Source of the DNA: Lyophyllum atratum
Lineage: Eukaryota > Basidiomycota > Agaricomycetes > Agaricales > Lyophyllaceae
Length of the DNA: 64,000 bases
Direction of reading: 5' to 3'
NCBI GenBank assembly: GCA_014905825.1
Contig: JACGCN010000020.1
Location: 62,001 to 126,000 of the forward strand
The position numbers and the translations under genes were made by a program. Below, piece by piece: positions 1-11,829 of this stretch. Positions within the stretch are counted from its first letter, which is position 1. Every line of letters starts with the position of its first letter. Under the pieces are notes generated by a model. It was given only the letters and a program-made list of their open reading frames with translations, did no database searches and was not told the DNA's origin.

Positions 1-1477
1 TTGCGGTATATCCAGCTCACTATTGTATTCACGGTACGTCTTATTTCTTCTTTCTCTTCGACCCCTGTTGACCCGTGACTGTGCAGGCGATAACGACTTT
101 CTTCGTACATATGTGCGTCAATATACGCTAGCAAGTCTCCCCATTGACGTGTCATCTGTGATATACCCAGTTTCTTCGTACATCGCATCTGGCTTCGTGA
201 GTCGACCGATATCATTGTGGCCTGTATCCGCTAAACGCATGGAATGCAACAGTGAGCCAGAAGAACTGGTATCTGGCCGTCCCCTTCGTAAGTAATTGTC
301 TCCACCATATGACATCATCACTTACATGAACCAACAACTAGCTCGTACTAGTAACCGCCCGTGTCGGTCAGTATTTATACTCCTCCACTGCATTTCTCAT
401 ACTCAAGAAACTACTATCGTAGGTGCTGCAGCTGGTACGTTGGCTGAATTCCTGATCAAACGCCTCGATCCTCACTACACGCTACAAACTGTGCAGCCAC
501 ATGCGCCGAACTGTCGGTGCCCACTTTCTCGTCCATGAATAACTTCATACTCACAATTTCAATAGGATTGAGCTTCAGTCATTATTCCAATATAAAGAGA
601 AGTACGGTGTGCGTATCGTGATTTAATTGACATTGCTGCACGCCTATTGACTGGATGCAAACATGCAGTGGCTATTCACTATGGGCCTCACGCTGTCATC
701 GGTCGTCGATATCCTCATCACACTGTGCATGTTTTTCATGCTGCGAAAGAGTCGCTCGCGGTCACTCAGGTAGGCGTTAAAAATCCGAGCTTCGAATTTT
801 TGACCTGATGTTCCCACTCATGGATAGCTTGAATCATGTCATCGACTCGCTGATTTTGTACACATTCGAAATCGGTACATTAACATGGTGCGACGTGCTG
901 CCCGTCATTGTTACATCTCTTGGCTAACGCAGGACATCCAGCGCTGGGACGGTTATTTCCCTTATTTGTGTACGTCTTTGCCCTCTCCTTCACAGTGCTC
1001 GTCAGCTCAAATTGTAGTATAGTGGCTTGCCTTGGAGACGAGTCTAGTATTCATGGGCCTCCACGTTTTAATTGCAAAATGTTCGTCCTTGTCATTCTAT
1101 TTGCCTGTCTTGGCTAAAATTCTCTTCACAGTATACGCTAACTCGCTGCTCGCATCGTACATGAATTTCCTAGTCCTTCTCAAACGAGGTTCTGATGTCG
1201 TCTCTGCAGACTGAACTCCCGGCAAGAGCTCCGACGTAGCCGTCAATCGTCACATGACGTGATGAACTTGGGCCTGGATACCACTCGCCGCCACGACACA
1301 GTCCAGTTCAGCAACAATTTCGTACGGACTAGCGTTTCTCAACGCCATAATCTGCAGGCTGATGGCACTGAACAGCAGGAATCCTCCGACGTCCAGTTGC
1401 AGCGCGTCCACATCAACGTGGAGAAGAGTGTTACTTACGACACTGAACGTTCGCGATCCCTAAGTGGGAAGAGCTAG
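1..1477 (+). CDS. DUF6534 membrane protein, copy 1 (5' end outside window)
   Basis: Seen: exons that read as a polytopic DUF6534-type protein. A helix segment begins LFTMGLTLSSVVDILITLCM (about 669-770). It is followed by NHVIDSLILYTFEIGTLTW (about 832-885), an FMGLHVLIAK helix (about 1050-1080) and YANSLLAS (about 1133-1160). An intron at about 1160-1211 joins SLLAS to LNSRQELRRSRQSSHD. The last exon runs uninterrupted to a stop at 1477 and ends with a tail containing LQRVHINVEKSVTYDT. Known: DUF6534 proteins are multi-helix Agaricomycete membrane proteins of unknown function, often in expanded clusters. The usual N-terminal exons (D-I-x-x-T-x-G-A-L-L) are absent, so the gene starts left of the window. 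Four relatives lie in this window; copy 2 is the nearest and is in the same orientation. Exact exon limits before position 600 are uncertain. Confidence 0.7.
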
Positions 1478-2676
1478 ATATTCACATCAACGGAGCGCCT
1501 TGTACCCTTTGTCACTCTTAATTCTGGCTTGAGCCATATCATATTCACAACGAGTACTACGGGGCCTATGTGATGTATAAACACGGTTTCGGTGTACTAT
1601 GTATTGTAAGGGTGGCGCATCCGATGCTCGGCATCGTTACATATAATTTCATCTGCGCTTTCTATGGGCTGGTAACGGCCTGGAGAGACTGTAAGCATGA
1701 TGGGCAAAGCATGGCTATGCCGAGTTCTTCGAGTTCTCCGATTTTCGAGCTTTTGGGAAGCCCTTCAGTTCCCGTCTGGATTCAGCGAGCCCAGAGCTTT
1801 TTAACACGGATTCTAGAGTGATCGACTAGTCTTGTGTACACTCACTCATAGAACTGAAGATCGCATACCCGGTAGACGTCGATTCGCGGATCGGGGGCAA
1901 AGAAAGAAATACAACCTTGGAGTATCTGGGAGGTATCGTGATAGAGAAAGGGAGAAACAAGGATTGCGCACGGTTGGGTTGGGCTGGCGATGGTTGTCTG
2001 CCTTTTGAGGCATGTTACTTTCAAACGGAGCCGGAAATAGCCGTCGGACGACTATGCCACGTTGTCCCAGTTTTTGCCCATCACCAGCAAGGCAACTGTA
2101 GTATTCTAGCTGCGCTTCAAACGTAGCTTGCGAAGTAAGTGACATCTACCCCCAAAGCGGCACAATTGATTTTCCTCTTCTGGCAGAGAACATCTTTCTA
2201 TTCCTAGAACGAGTCTTCTCTGTCATGCTTGACTGTTAGCTTCAATGCAAGACATATCCTTCTCACTGGGAACCGAGATGCCGAAAGGAACCGTCGAGTC
2301 TGCGAGCATCGTACTTTACCTCCTATCCCACGTTAGCTTTCTACTAACATCCGTAGTATTTCCAGGTAAAACCACGTGAACATCCTGGACGCCAACGATG
2401 TACCCAACGTCCTCCCACTCCAGTTTTCCAAGGTAAGGAACCCGCATGCTTCGATTGAAGACCCACACCGCTGACTGACGCCCACAGCGCCGCTTCCTCA
2501 CCTCCGATGCCGGACTGGGCTAAATTCTCCCAGCCTAACGCGAAAGGTCGTGTTATTTCTGGCTACAGGGTATACACGGGCAAGTTTCCAGATGCGAAAC
2601 GTACAGCACCCACCAATCATAACCGCCTTCGTCCTGGAGTAAACCACGACAACCACTGTCGCAGAGATACTCAGAC
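1478..2676. other. intergenic, nothing recognised
   Basis: Spacer between DUF6534 copies 1 and 2. Open frames of up to about 100 codons occur on both strands, but I see no motif, splice-supported exon chain or repeat in it. It should hold the terminator of copy 1 and the promoter of copy 2. Confidence 0.5.
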
Positions 2677-4554
2677 ATGGTCGATATCGCGCGAAACCAG
2701 GGTGCACTCTTGATAGGCGGTTTAGTTGCGGCAGGGTCAGTTGCTCTCTATGCAGTCAGCGCAGGTTGTGTGTACTGATACCAAGAGAGTAGACTCTCCG
2801 GAATCGTCACGGTGCAAGCAATCCTGTATTTCAAACTTTATCCCTTGGATTCGCCTATCCTTAAAGTCTTGGCATGTCCTGACCCTTTTCTTTTTTCCGT
2901 GGCCACTAATTTTTGTAAACGCCTTAGGTTCTTATTATATGGCAAGTGGGTAACTCCTCGGCAGGGGTCTCATGGCTGAAAAACTCGTAGGAGCCTTGAC
3001 CTGACTCATAGTGGCCTTGCATGTGCGGCGATATGGAAGTATCTCATTCAACACTTCGGGCGCGCAGAAGATATCAACATTATCCCTCTGTAGGTCTTGA
3101 CGAAGACCTTCAGCTCGTGTTAGTGCTGACATGCGTCATGATACCAGGACTCTATCCGTGTGTGTCTTCGTTGCGACGTTTTTGCGGGGGCTGACCCACA
3201 GGACGAACAGCTCACGATCGTTTTCACGGTCAGTCTTCTTCCTGGTACTGTTCATCCGCCATTAAATAGCCGCCTCGCAGGCAATTCTTACTTTCTTCGT
3301 TCATTGGTACGGCGTTTTTTCGCACTGCTGAGGGTCATTCGGCCTCAACATTTCCCAAAGCTTTTTCGCACACCGGATATTCCTCCGTAAGTCCAAGGCA
3401 ACCGCGCATCATCGCAACAATCTGACAGCACCCCTAAGTGAGCAAAAGAAACTGGTACCTAACGTTACCTATAGTGAGCTTGCAAGAAGTTGGCCTAGAT
3501 AGATGTTTCTAATTTGTCCCGGTAATCGCCCATTACAGGTCTTCCTCGCGACCTGTCGGCTCTGTGGGTCCCAAACCGTCATGTTTTTGTCCATTAATTA
3601 CTCAATAGCTTCTCGTTTTAAGGTTCGGCATCTGGTACGTTGTATATCATCGTAGTCGTCATCCGTTTACGACGCCATCTCCCTTATGATTCTTCAGCCA
3701 CTAGCGCCGAGATGTCAGTCTTCATCAAATCATCGTTCTCTTGACCTCATGATTCTTCTGTCCGCTAGGATTCGACTTCAAATGTTCACTTTATTCAAAG
3801 CTCAGTTCCGCGTGAGTGGGATTCTATAACTAATACTTAATCCTGACTTCCACTGTCTTCAGTGGTTATTTTCCATGGGCCTTGCGATGTCATCGATTGT
3901 GGATATTGTGGTCACACTTTCACTGTTTGCATTGCTTCAGAATAGTCGGTCAAGGTCCCTGAGGTAAGCATATGCAGTGGATTCAATCGAGCTTCTTAAA
4001 TAGCGAAAACATAGCTTAAACCATATCATTGACTCCCTGATTTTGTACACATTCGAAATGGGCTCCCTGACATGGTCCGTGTCGTCCGGTTCCCAGCGTC
4101 TCTCCACTAACCTCTGTTCAGTGCTGGGACGATAGTATCTATGATCTGTGTACGTCTAGAGTCGGCGAACATCATACCAAATGTTGATGTTGACGGTGTA
4201 GTGGTTGACAATGAACGATAACCTGATTTTTATGGGTCTTCATTTTGTGATCGGAAAATGTACGTGCTGTCCCTCTCTGCTAGTTCCATTTCTGACAAAC
4301 AATTGTCATAGTATACGCCAACTCCCTGCTTGCTTCGTATGGGCCTTTATCATGGTTTGAAAAGGCTCCTCTTTTCTAACACTGTCCACAGATTGAACAC
4401 TCGCCACGACCTCCGGCGTCAACGGCATTCTTTGCGTGACACCATGATCGCCGCTTTGGATGGTCCTCGTCGTCCAGACGGATTCTTCCATAACTCGTTC
4501 TTGGTAGGAGTTAAAACATCTCCCTCGTCTATTCACAGTTTGACGAGACTGTAG
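2677..4554 (+). CDS. DUF6534 membrane protein, copy 2, early stop
   Basis: Seen: the start MVDIARNQGALLIGGLVAAG matches the N-terminus of copies 3-5. It splices to an exon reading LSGIVTVQAILYFKLYPLD. Later exons give DLTHSGLACAAIWKYLIQHF (about 2998-3055), AILTFFVHW (about 3280-3307), FFAHRIFL, WLFSMGLAMSSIVDIVVTLS (about 3862-3925), DSLILYTFEMGSLTW (about 4030-4078) and YANSLLAS-LNTRHDLRRQR. This is a complete set of the family's helices. Oddities: the donor after KVL is GC (gcatgt) where the paralogues have GT. The last exon meets TAG at 4552-4554, yet the same frame continues beyond it into LQHVQINVEKSITYDT, the tail conserved in copy 1. So the C-terminus is truncated by one nonsense codon. 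The family's function is unknown. The protein may still be made, because all predicted helices precede the stop. Confidence 0.75.
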
Positions 4555-4742
4555 GATTCGGAAATACAGCTCCAGCATGTTCAAATTAACGTCGAAAAAA
4601 GCATAACCTATGACACCAGTGGATCATTGCATGCGAGTAGGAATTGAATCGCCCCCTTTTATTTGTATCGATAATGGTATACCCCTTTCAACATGTATCT
4701 GTACGTCCAATCATCTGCTTATCACATACTTAAATCCCTTGG

Positions 4743-6482
4743 TCATGCCTTCCACGCCCAACGTCCTTTGTCTCTGGCATCCAACCACCGAACATAACTA
4801 ACGCAAATTCCTGCACCGATGAGTAGTATCCCCGAGTAAATAGCGACTTCGTTAAAACGGCTTTGAAGCACACTCGTTCCGCCGGGAACGACTGATGTGT
4901 CCCCATTTCTCTTGTAAGTGCCCAATATAACCCCTGCGAGCGGCGCTCCAAACACCGAACCCAAGCCCCGGATGAAATAAACGAAGCCATTGACGCTGGC
5001 ATAGTTCTCCACGCCATAGATCTCCGTAATCGTAGTGGGAAGCAAAGCATTATAGCCTCCCGCGTATATCGCATAGAGGACTACAAATGCAATGAACCTC
5101 GCTCGTTGTGCGTCATACCAAAGAGCGAAGACGGACAGGCCTGAAAGGAATACCTACGAATTGGGAAAACTGTAAGAGGTGCACTCTGGGGCACAGCATG
5201 GGAAGACTTGTGAAAGAGACTCACACTGCCGATCATCGTATTCTGTCTTCCGACGCTGTCTGCGAGAGTTCCCATAGCTATTCTGGAAAGGCTATTCACG
5301 CCGCTATTAACGGCCAACAGCAAACTTCCTGTGGATCTCGAGTAGTCAAGTACGGAAATAGAATACGATGTGAGGTATATTGTAGGAATGACGTTCCCAG
5401 CAGCCTGCAAGAAAGCCCCCGAAGCCTGGAAAGATAATTGAACTCTATACCACATGGGCATGGGGAGAAGAACTCACCTGGTATAAAAACGTTCCACGTT
5501 TGACAAGGCCCATATTCATCCTTGTACGCCCACGACTTCCAAAGCCGGCGCGATGTCGGACCACGCAGGCAACCGGTATCCCTATAAGCATGTTCCATGC
5601 ACCGAGTATCCGGAGCGCCCAATGGACACCGTACTTGTCAAGCAGGATTTGAAGGACAGGCGCGATAACGAGCCCCCCGACACCACTTCCAGCGAGGATG
5701 ACGCCCATAGCAAAACCGCGGTGTTTATCGAAGTATATGGGGGTGATGGACATGATTGGGAAGTAGTACATCGATGATCCAATACCGTAAAGAAGCGCTT
5801 GTGTGAGATATAAATGCCAAAGCTGAAGCCGAGCGTCAATTGTCGAGGATGTACATAAGACAGAAGCGAAACGTACCCGCGTGGCGAAGCTGGCAAGGAC
5901 GAGTCCGAGGCTCATGATAACCACACCAGTCAACGTGATTATTTTCAGGTTCTCGACGCGAGCGACAAGGGGATTGACAAAGATACTTCCACTCCAGGTA
6001 AGGCCGCTACCAATTGTCCCCACGAGGGAGACTAAAGAGTCCCGCTGCTGCGCGTCTATGATGGTGGATTCCGGCGAAGTGTAAAGTTCCTGGAAGATGC
6101 TTGCCCTAATAAAGCGAGCTGCTCATCCTTAGAAATCATCTCTCACCTGAAAGATCGCAAACACGAAGTTTATCCCGATGACGTTGAAAGTCATGAAGAA
6201 ACCCGAAAGCAGTAGGAGCATTTGGTATTGCCTGGTCGGCCGTGTCAGAACAGCTGGTCGGACATTGACAGGTTCAGCACCTTCGATGGCTGGCGCATCC
6301 TCATCGTCAGCTGTGGTTGCATCGACAAGGAAATTCAAAGGGTGAGTTTCCGGTCTGCTCCTGTGGTCGGTAGTAGTCGCCATGTTAAATTCGGACACAT
6401 TTGATGGAGTCAGAAAAGGCGCAGTTTGTGTGGGCATGTTTTGAGCCTTGATATCAATATGCGGGGAGCACGGGCCTCCCAT
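4743..6482 (-). CDS. MFS transporter, monocarboxylate-transporter-like (MCT/SLC16 type)
   Basis: Seen: a hydrophilic N-terminus of about 75 residues is followed by the first helix (YQMLLLLSGFFMTFNVIGIN). An intron then leads to a GTIGSGLTWSGSIFVNPLVA helix. A 54-nt intron (gtacgt...cttcag) separates LASFATR from LWHLYLTQALLYG. Next come YYFPIMSITPIYFDKHRGFA and AGSGVGGLVIAPVLQ, both typical of fungal MCT-like permeases. After a hydrophilic central loop the second half has IAMGTLADSVGRQNT, ALLPTTITEIYGVENYASVN, FIRGLGSVFGAPLAGVILG and a last helix before the stop. Known: this MFS branch moves monocarboxylates or related small acids across the plasma membrane or inner membranes. The substrate cannot be told from sequence. 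The stop of the alpha/beta-hydrolase gene lies only about 115 nt upstream on the same strand. At least four introns all keep frame, so the gene looks intact. Confidence 0.88.
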
Positions 6483-6597
6483 GACGACTTTTCCGTGCTA
6501 AGATCCTAATCATGGTCCCATAAGGTGTACATGGATAGCTCATAATACTCTTGGTTGTAAAACTATATGTTCCGGAGAGCGTGGAGGCCTAACATCG

Positions 6598-7947
6598 CTA
6601 GAGCCTTGAACGTGTAGATGGCTGGATATGTATAGAGTCTAGAATCTCACAGAGCGCTCGAGCGAGGCGTTCCGGTTGCTCTTGAACGATCTGCGACAAG
6701 AACGAAGTTTATGACAGACGTCACACCACAAGCAGAAACCATACCATATGTCCAGCCCCTTTCACCTTTGTCACGGATTTGACGAAGCGTCCTTCAGTCG
6801 TATCGCATAATGAATCTTGTATGAATTGTGGTCTGTATAGCATCTTAGAAGTCGAAGAAAACGGGATGAAATCGATGGTCCTGCTTACATCAGGTCGTTC
6901 CGCGTCCCCCAAACTACGTGTATCGGAAGCTCGTGACAGATACGACCTAGGAGCGTCATAGACTCGAAATGACCTTCTTTATCCGGATAGGATACTGCCT
7001 CTTGCTTCCGGTCGCATTTGAGGGCAACAACAGGTGGTACATCTCGGAGCCCATACTCCTGTAAGATATCGTCAACAAGGTCCAGCAGATATGAATATCA
7101 GAGAGAAGGAAACTGACAGCCAATATACGGACAACCCGAGGATCCCAAGAATTCCATGGAAACCGTTTGCTGAACCATCTCAATGCCATATCTCGAGAAT
7201 CCCAGGTGTCACGGCGAACGGAAGTCGCGCTGACAGCAAAGTTCATGGTTTCCATTCTGTCTTCCAGATGCGCGTTGAAAAGCTTTCTCGCTATCATAGC
7301 GGGTTCGATCAGAACTATAGCGGCGTATGGGAGCCTGGACAGTGGAAAATCCTTGGTCGTCAGCATCCTGGAGCAGCATTTGTGAGACGAGTGAAAAAAT
7401 GTCAAGATAGTACTGACAAAGCTCCTGTGCCGGCCGAATGACCCAAAGCGACTAAACGATGACCTTTCATCCTTGGGGAACGCACGAAAGCGGTGATCGC
7501 GGATGCCCACTCATACACCGCTTGTTTTCTGTCAGAAAAATCCATGAGGGCTTTATTTGGCGACTCACAAACCCCACCGGGACGACTTATCAGGGCGTCG
7601 CGATTCAAGACCGCTGCGTCTCCGTGATTCTGCCAGTCAAACGACCAGGCTTCGCGAATACGATAACTCTCATCCTTGGCCTGCTGCACCTGGAACATAC
7701 GCTGTATCGTAGGCTCCCATTGTTCTTTGTCTAATTAAGCGATGGCGCAGTTAGACCAAACAGATTTCGACTACATTTCTGGAGACGTACGTGAGCCAAT
7801 GCAATGTGTAAGCAGCAACGTTAACCCCGTCGCGTTCTTGGACGAGTCGCCCACCGTGTAACATCTTGCAGTCATTTTGAGACTATGACCTAGTGTAGCA
7901 TCTCCAGTAGCACCATCTAGTACGAGGTAATCCGATTGGAGCGCCAT
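6598..7947 (-). CDS. alpha/beta-hydrolase with C-terminal SRL (peroxisomal)
   Basis: Seen: the start MALQSDYLVLDGATGDATLG was chosen because it opens a continuous spliced frame. The first intron rejoins THCIGS to HKEQWEPTIQRMF. Next come REAWSFDWQNHGDAAVLN and the nucleophile elbow GHSAG (Ser nucleophile). IHVVWGTRNDL carries the probable catalytic Asp, and KGAGHM the catalytic His. Six exons join in frame, and the last one ends ...PSTRSRL followed by TAG. Known: fungal alpha/beta-hydrolases with this EAWSFDWQNHG signature form a large family, some members of which belong to secondary-metabolite pathways and are peroxisomal. A terminal S-R-L fits a PTS1 peroxisome-import tripeptide. Inference: it hydrolyses an ester or thioester in peroxisomes, perhaps in concert with the adjacent MCT-like transporter. 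The substrate is unknown. Confidence 0.85.
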
Positions 7948-8346
7948 CGCAGAATATAGTTCAAGGGATGGAGAACGAGACTCGATTGCGGTAGGTAGAC
8001 TTCAAGCTGGGGAGGCGCTGTAGGGTGTACAGTTACTCTGCGGCATACCTCACTTATAAGCGCGTCGGTGGTAACGATGCTTCGACTTCGGTATTCGAGA
8101 CTGTTGGCTCAATGGTGGACGTCCAAGTTGAAGGAGTCATGGTGGCGTTCCTCCGGCATCTCCGGTTTCCGGACGATAGTCACGTGCTCGGTAAAGAAAT
8201 TCCTTTGAAATTACCAGCTTATCCCTTTGTTTCTGGACCACCATCATCGCACCTGCTTCCAACTCCAAGATATGTGACAGTCTGATGTAGTTTGATATTT
8301 CCTTTATTCCACTCCCCTAGCTCTCTGAGAGAATCGTTAGGTCAGG
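7948..8346. other. intergenic, nothing recognised
   Basis: Upstream region of the hydrolase gene. A plus-strand frame of 86 codons at 8025-8285 has no recognisable motif and is probably chance. No repeat or RNA gene was seen. Confidence 0.4.
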
Positions 8347-8690
8347 TCAGATTTCGTCAAAAATCATGGCACAACGCTTCTGCTGGATCAACGTTCGAAG
8401 GAGAATAGTCTGCTCGATTATCTCAACTGCTTCTCGCGTGACGCCTAGGTTTGGCGGCAGACGTCATTCTCCGGTAATCGAGCGCTCCGACCATGATACG
8501 TACCAGCTTTAGCATCGCGAGAACCTCAGTGTTACGAGGAGCGGCAAATAGCAGTACCGGGGTATCAACATCCAGTGGTACGCAAAACCGCACATATATC
8601 TCGACTCATTCGAAGCAGGCTTTCATATCTTCAGCCTTATAATACGTCGTTCCTCCCTTCGTAAACTTCCAAGCATTGTACACATCCTAC
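8347..8690 (-). pseudogene. uncharacterised coding-like remnant
   Basis: On the minus strand, stretches read like real protein: VYNAWKFTKGGTTYYKAEDM, then VPLDVDTPVLLFAAPRNTEV up to a plausible donor, then EAVEIIEQTILLRTLIQQKR ending at a stop at 8347-8349. An in-frame stop separates the first two stretches, and I found no start codon or intact exon chain upstream. I do not recognise the family. It may be a decayed gene or a small gene whose introns I mis-set. The rest of the gap up to about 9140 shows nothing further. Confidence 0.25.
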
Positions 8691-9261
8691 CTTCGCCTGC
8701 TCTGGTTAGGACGCATCTTCTCCTTCGCGGCTCATGGAAGTTTATGTATGGTACGCCTCATCTACTGTGATTTACCGCATCGCGTCTGATGGAAAATACC
8801 ATCCACAGCCGACTATTCCCTCTTACTCTTCCTTACATCGCATGATCGAGCTTTGTGACTCGTACGCGTCGTCTTTAATGGCCGATAATTGACTGGATAA
8901 CTTTGGGTAACTCTTCTGTTCTATCTCTGTTGACAGGTCTTGCGACCTAAATCCGAGTAGGGTTGCGTCAATGGCTTAGGCCCAGGCGGTTCTTGTTTGT
9001 TTGGTTACTAAGATGGCATTCAGGTTCTGAATGAATTAATGATCATGCACGTCGTCTCACATCATACAATCTCATTCCTGCGCAAAGGGTCTTCCTTTAC
9101 ATCTCGAGCGGCCCATTAGATGCCTTACTTTCTTCTGTTATCTTGCCATGGTCAGCTATCGCAGTTCAGCAAGTCACTGACCTCTTCGAGAATACCCTTG
9201 GGTATTTCTCAGAATACAGCAGAACCCCGCCTTCAAGACCCCGCCTTCAAGAGAAACCATC

Positions 9262-10026
9262 GGCGCTCCAGCTTACACAACCGATAAACAAGTCTTCCAC
9301 ACCGATCGATTTCAAGGACATCATCGCTCGGTTCGCCTTGGAAACGGCTGCAGAGGGCGGTACATCGAGGATCAGCAGCACTTGGAAGGCCTACAACGAG
9401 CTTGCCGAAACGAGACCCGACTTGATCAAGACTCTTTCTGAGCCTTGGCCGTCTGATGGGTGAGCATCCAATCATCGATGTCGTGTCGACTCTCACACCT
9501 AAGTCCATCTTCAGCTTCGTGGAACGCCAGCGTATACTTTACGTACACTTTTGTATCACCACGATTCGAAGATCATCATCCAATATGCTCGAAGGTTCTT
9601 CACCGGCTTCCTCGCCTTGCCACGTTCAATCGACATCCCTGCGATTACGGAAGCGCAGGCGGAGGCGCTCGATGCCCTTCACTTCTTAGGCAAGAAGTAT
9701 AATCACGGCCTCAGCTTCCAGAAGGGCGACACCAGTACACCAACAACTTGAGTGTCTTCCATGCGCAAGATGCTTTCCTTGATACTTCGGAGAAGTTGTA
9801 CGTGTCATACCTCTTCTTATATACCCACCACTAATAAGTTTCTAACGATAGCCGCCATCTGCTTCGACTTTGGCTCCGCAATGAGGAGCTGACCTGGAAG
9901 ACTTTGACAGAGCTCGAGACGCTCTGGAAGAGGCTTTACGATATGACGACTCCCGACGAGCAGATGTTCCCACTGGAACCTGATGTTCGGAAGAAATCGA
10001 AGGACAAGGGTGTTAGATACGCTTAA
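9262..10026 (+). pseudogene. TauD/TfdA-like dioxygenase pseudogene (5'-truncated, frameshifted)
   Basis: Seen: the sequence parallels the C-terminal two thirds of the intact gene that follows (10277-11694). Matching blocks are APAYTTDKQVFHTD, RFALETAAEGGTSRIS, ETRPDLIKTLSEPW, KIIIQYARRFFTGFLALPRS, TEAQAEALDALHFL and the final LLRLWLRNEELTW. Defects: a one-base insertion just after the metal-binding HTD (about 9305-9330), and a one-base loss in the segment that should read DIQYINNLS (about 9728-9745). The N-terminal third, about 225 codons in the intact copy, is missing. Inference: a tandem duplicate that has lost function. Directly upstream, the 14-base unit ccccgccttcaaga occurs twice in a row at about 9223-9250, which may mark the truncation edge. 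Confidence 0.82.
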
Positions 10027-10276
10027 GTATCCAGACGAAGTGTAACATCTGTATTAATACCAAGTCTTCCCTTCCCTCTGCTTCTCTCGCCGTCGTCCAG
10101 CTCTCGGCCACTGTGCCCCCACGGGCCAGCCAGCAACGCCACGTGGCCAATGTCTCACAAGCAGGTGCGAATCGCGACCGAGATTGCATCATCAGCAGTG
10201 CACGCATGGGTGTGCGGTATAAAGTTAAAGCTCAAGAAGGCCTGAGCTTCTTACTTACTCATCACCGCATACCAGG

Positions 10277-11694
10277 ATGGCTGCGGTCGCCGTATCACAA
10301 TCTCCTAGCCTCCCAGAAGAGAAAGTCGATCTTCTCAGGCAGGAGCCCGCCAGGATTTCAGTTCCGTCACAACCTGATATCACATACCACCCGGATCGTG
10401 ACAAGTGGCATGCTCGGACTGCGCGTCGAATTCAAGAAGACCCGTCTCTTCCAACTACTGAGCTTCCTGCGGGATTTCCGAAGAAACTCGAGTCTCCACT
10501 GGTCTGGAAAGGCAAAGATTGGCAGGATGAAAAGCAGTGGGTATATGAACTAAGTGCAGAGGAACTGAAGGAGATCAACGACGCCGTCCAGCACTTCCAT
10601 GGTAAGTCTCCGTTCTTGCCATTTCACTTATAATCCTCGAAATCTAAGCTCTGTAATCACAGGGCTAAATCTTCACTTCGGGCACATCGCGAAGTCTACC
10701 TTCCCATTACCCACCTTGGGCCCTGCGCTCACGAAATTGGCCCACGATCTGCACTCCGGACGTGGTTTTGTCGTCTTGCGTACCATTCCCGTATCGTCTT
10801 ACTCGCGTGCCGATAATGTCTTGATCTACGCTGGTGTCTCCTCATACATCGCCGGCTCACGCGGACTCCAAGACAAGAACGGAGGCGTACTCTCTCACAT
10901 CAAAGACCTCACGTCTACGCATGCTGGCTCCATTGGGGGGCCTGCCTATACCACCGACAAGCAGGTGTTCCACACGGACCAGGGTTCTGATATCGTTTCG
11001 CTTTTCGCCTTAGAGACTGCTGCAGAAGGAGGGGTTTCGCGAATTAGCAGTAGCTGGCGCGTCTACAATAAGCTGGCGGAAACGCGACCTGATCTTATCA
11101 AGACCTTGTCGGAACCTTGGGCGGTTGACGAGTATGTACACTCTTTGGCATGGGTTGGGTCCTGCGATGACGGACTCGTATTGTTTCAGATGGAGTGATG
11201 ACCAGCCATACACATTGCGCCCACTCCTTTATCATCTTGACGGGAAGATAATCATCCAATATGCCCGTCGGTACTTTACAGGCTTCCTTGGTCTACCAAG
11301 GTCGAAGACCATTCCCGCGATCACCGAGGCCCAAGCAGAAGCGCTCGACGCATTACATTTCCTTGCCGAGGAGTATTCATTAGGTTTGGACTTCCAGAAG
11401 GGAGACATCCAGTATATCAATAACTTGAGCATCTTTCACGCGCGGGATGGGTTCAAGGATGAGGGTGAACGAACGTGAGCATCTCTTATTATTCCAAGAA
11501 GTATCGACCTAACTCATCGCACTACGGAAAGCCGCCATCTTCTTCGATTCTGGCTTCGGAACGAGGAGCTTGGGTGGACAATTCCCGAGCCCCTTCTGCC
11601 TCTATGGAAGAAGACGTTCGATGTCAGTCCTGAGGACCAGACATTTGCATTGGATCCGGTAGTCCGAGCAGCTGTGAAAGCGCGGCAAGCGTGA
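10277..11694 (+). CDS. TauD/TfdA-family Fe(II)/2-oxoglutarate dioxygenase
   Basis: Seen: four exons. The first starts MAAVAVSQSPSLPEEKVDLL and ends near position 10600. The second holds the core, including GRGFVVLRTIPV, YIAGSRGLQDKNG and FHTDQGSDIVSLFALE. The H-T-D is the first pair of metal ligands. The third exon has IIIQYARRYFTGFLGLPRS and NNLSIFHARDGF, which carries the third ligand His. The last begins RHLLRFWLRNEE, with the Arg residues expected to hold 2-oxoglutarate, and ends at a TGA at 11692-11694. Known: this superfamily hydroxylates small acids such as taurine or chlorophenoxyacetates; fungal members mostly have unknown substrates. About 430 residues is normal for fungal members. 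A broken tandem relative lies just upstream. The intact ligand set suggests an active enzyme. Confidence 0.88.
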
Positions 11695-11829
11695 AAGCGA
11701 GCAGGGATAAAGGTAGCTGAGAGGGACAATGGTCGAATTGAGGAAGATTCAGAGATAGACGACATGTGGTACTTTTCTTCGGCCATTGCACGATAGATCA
11801 GGCAGTCGATGGGGTCGAATGAAGGGAGG

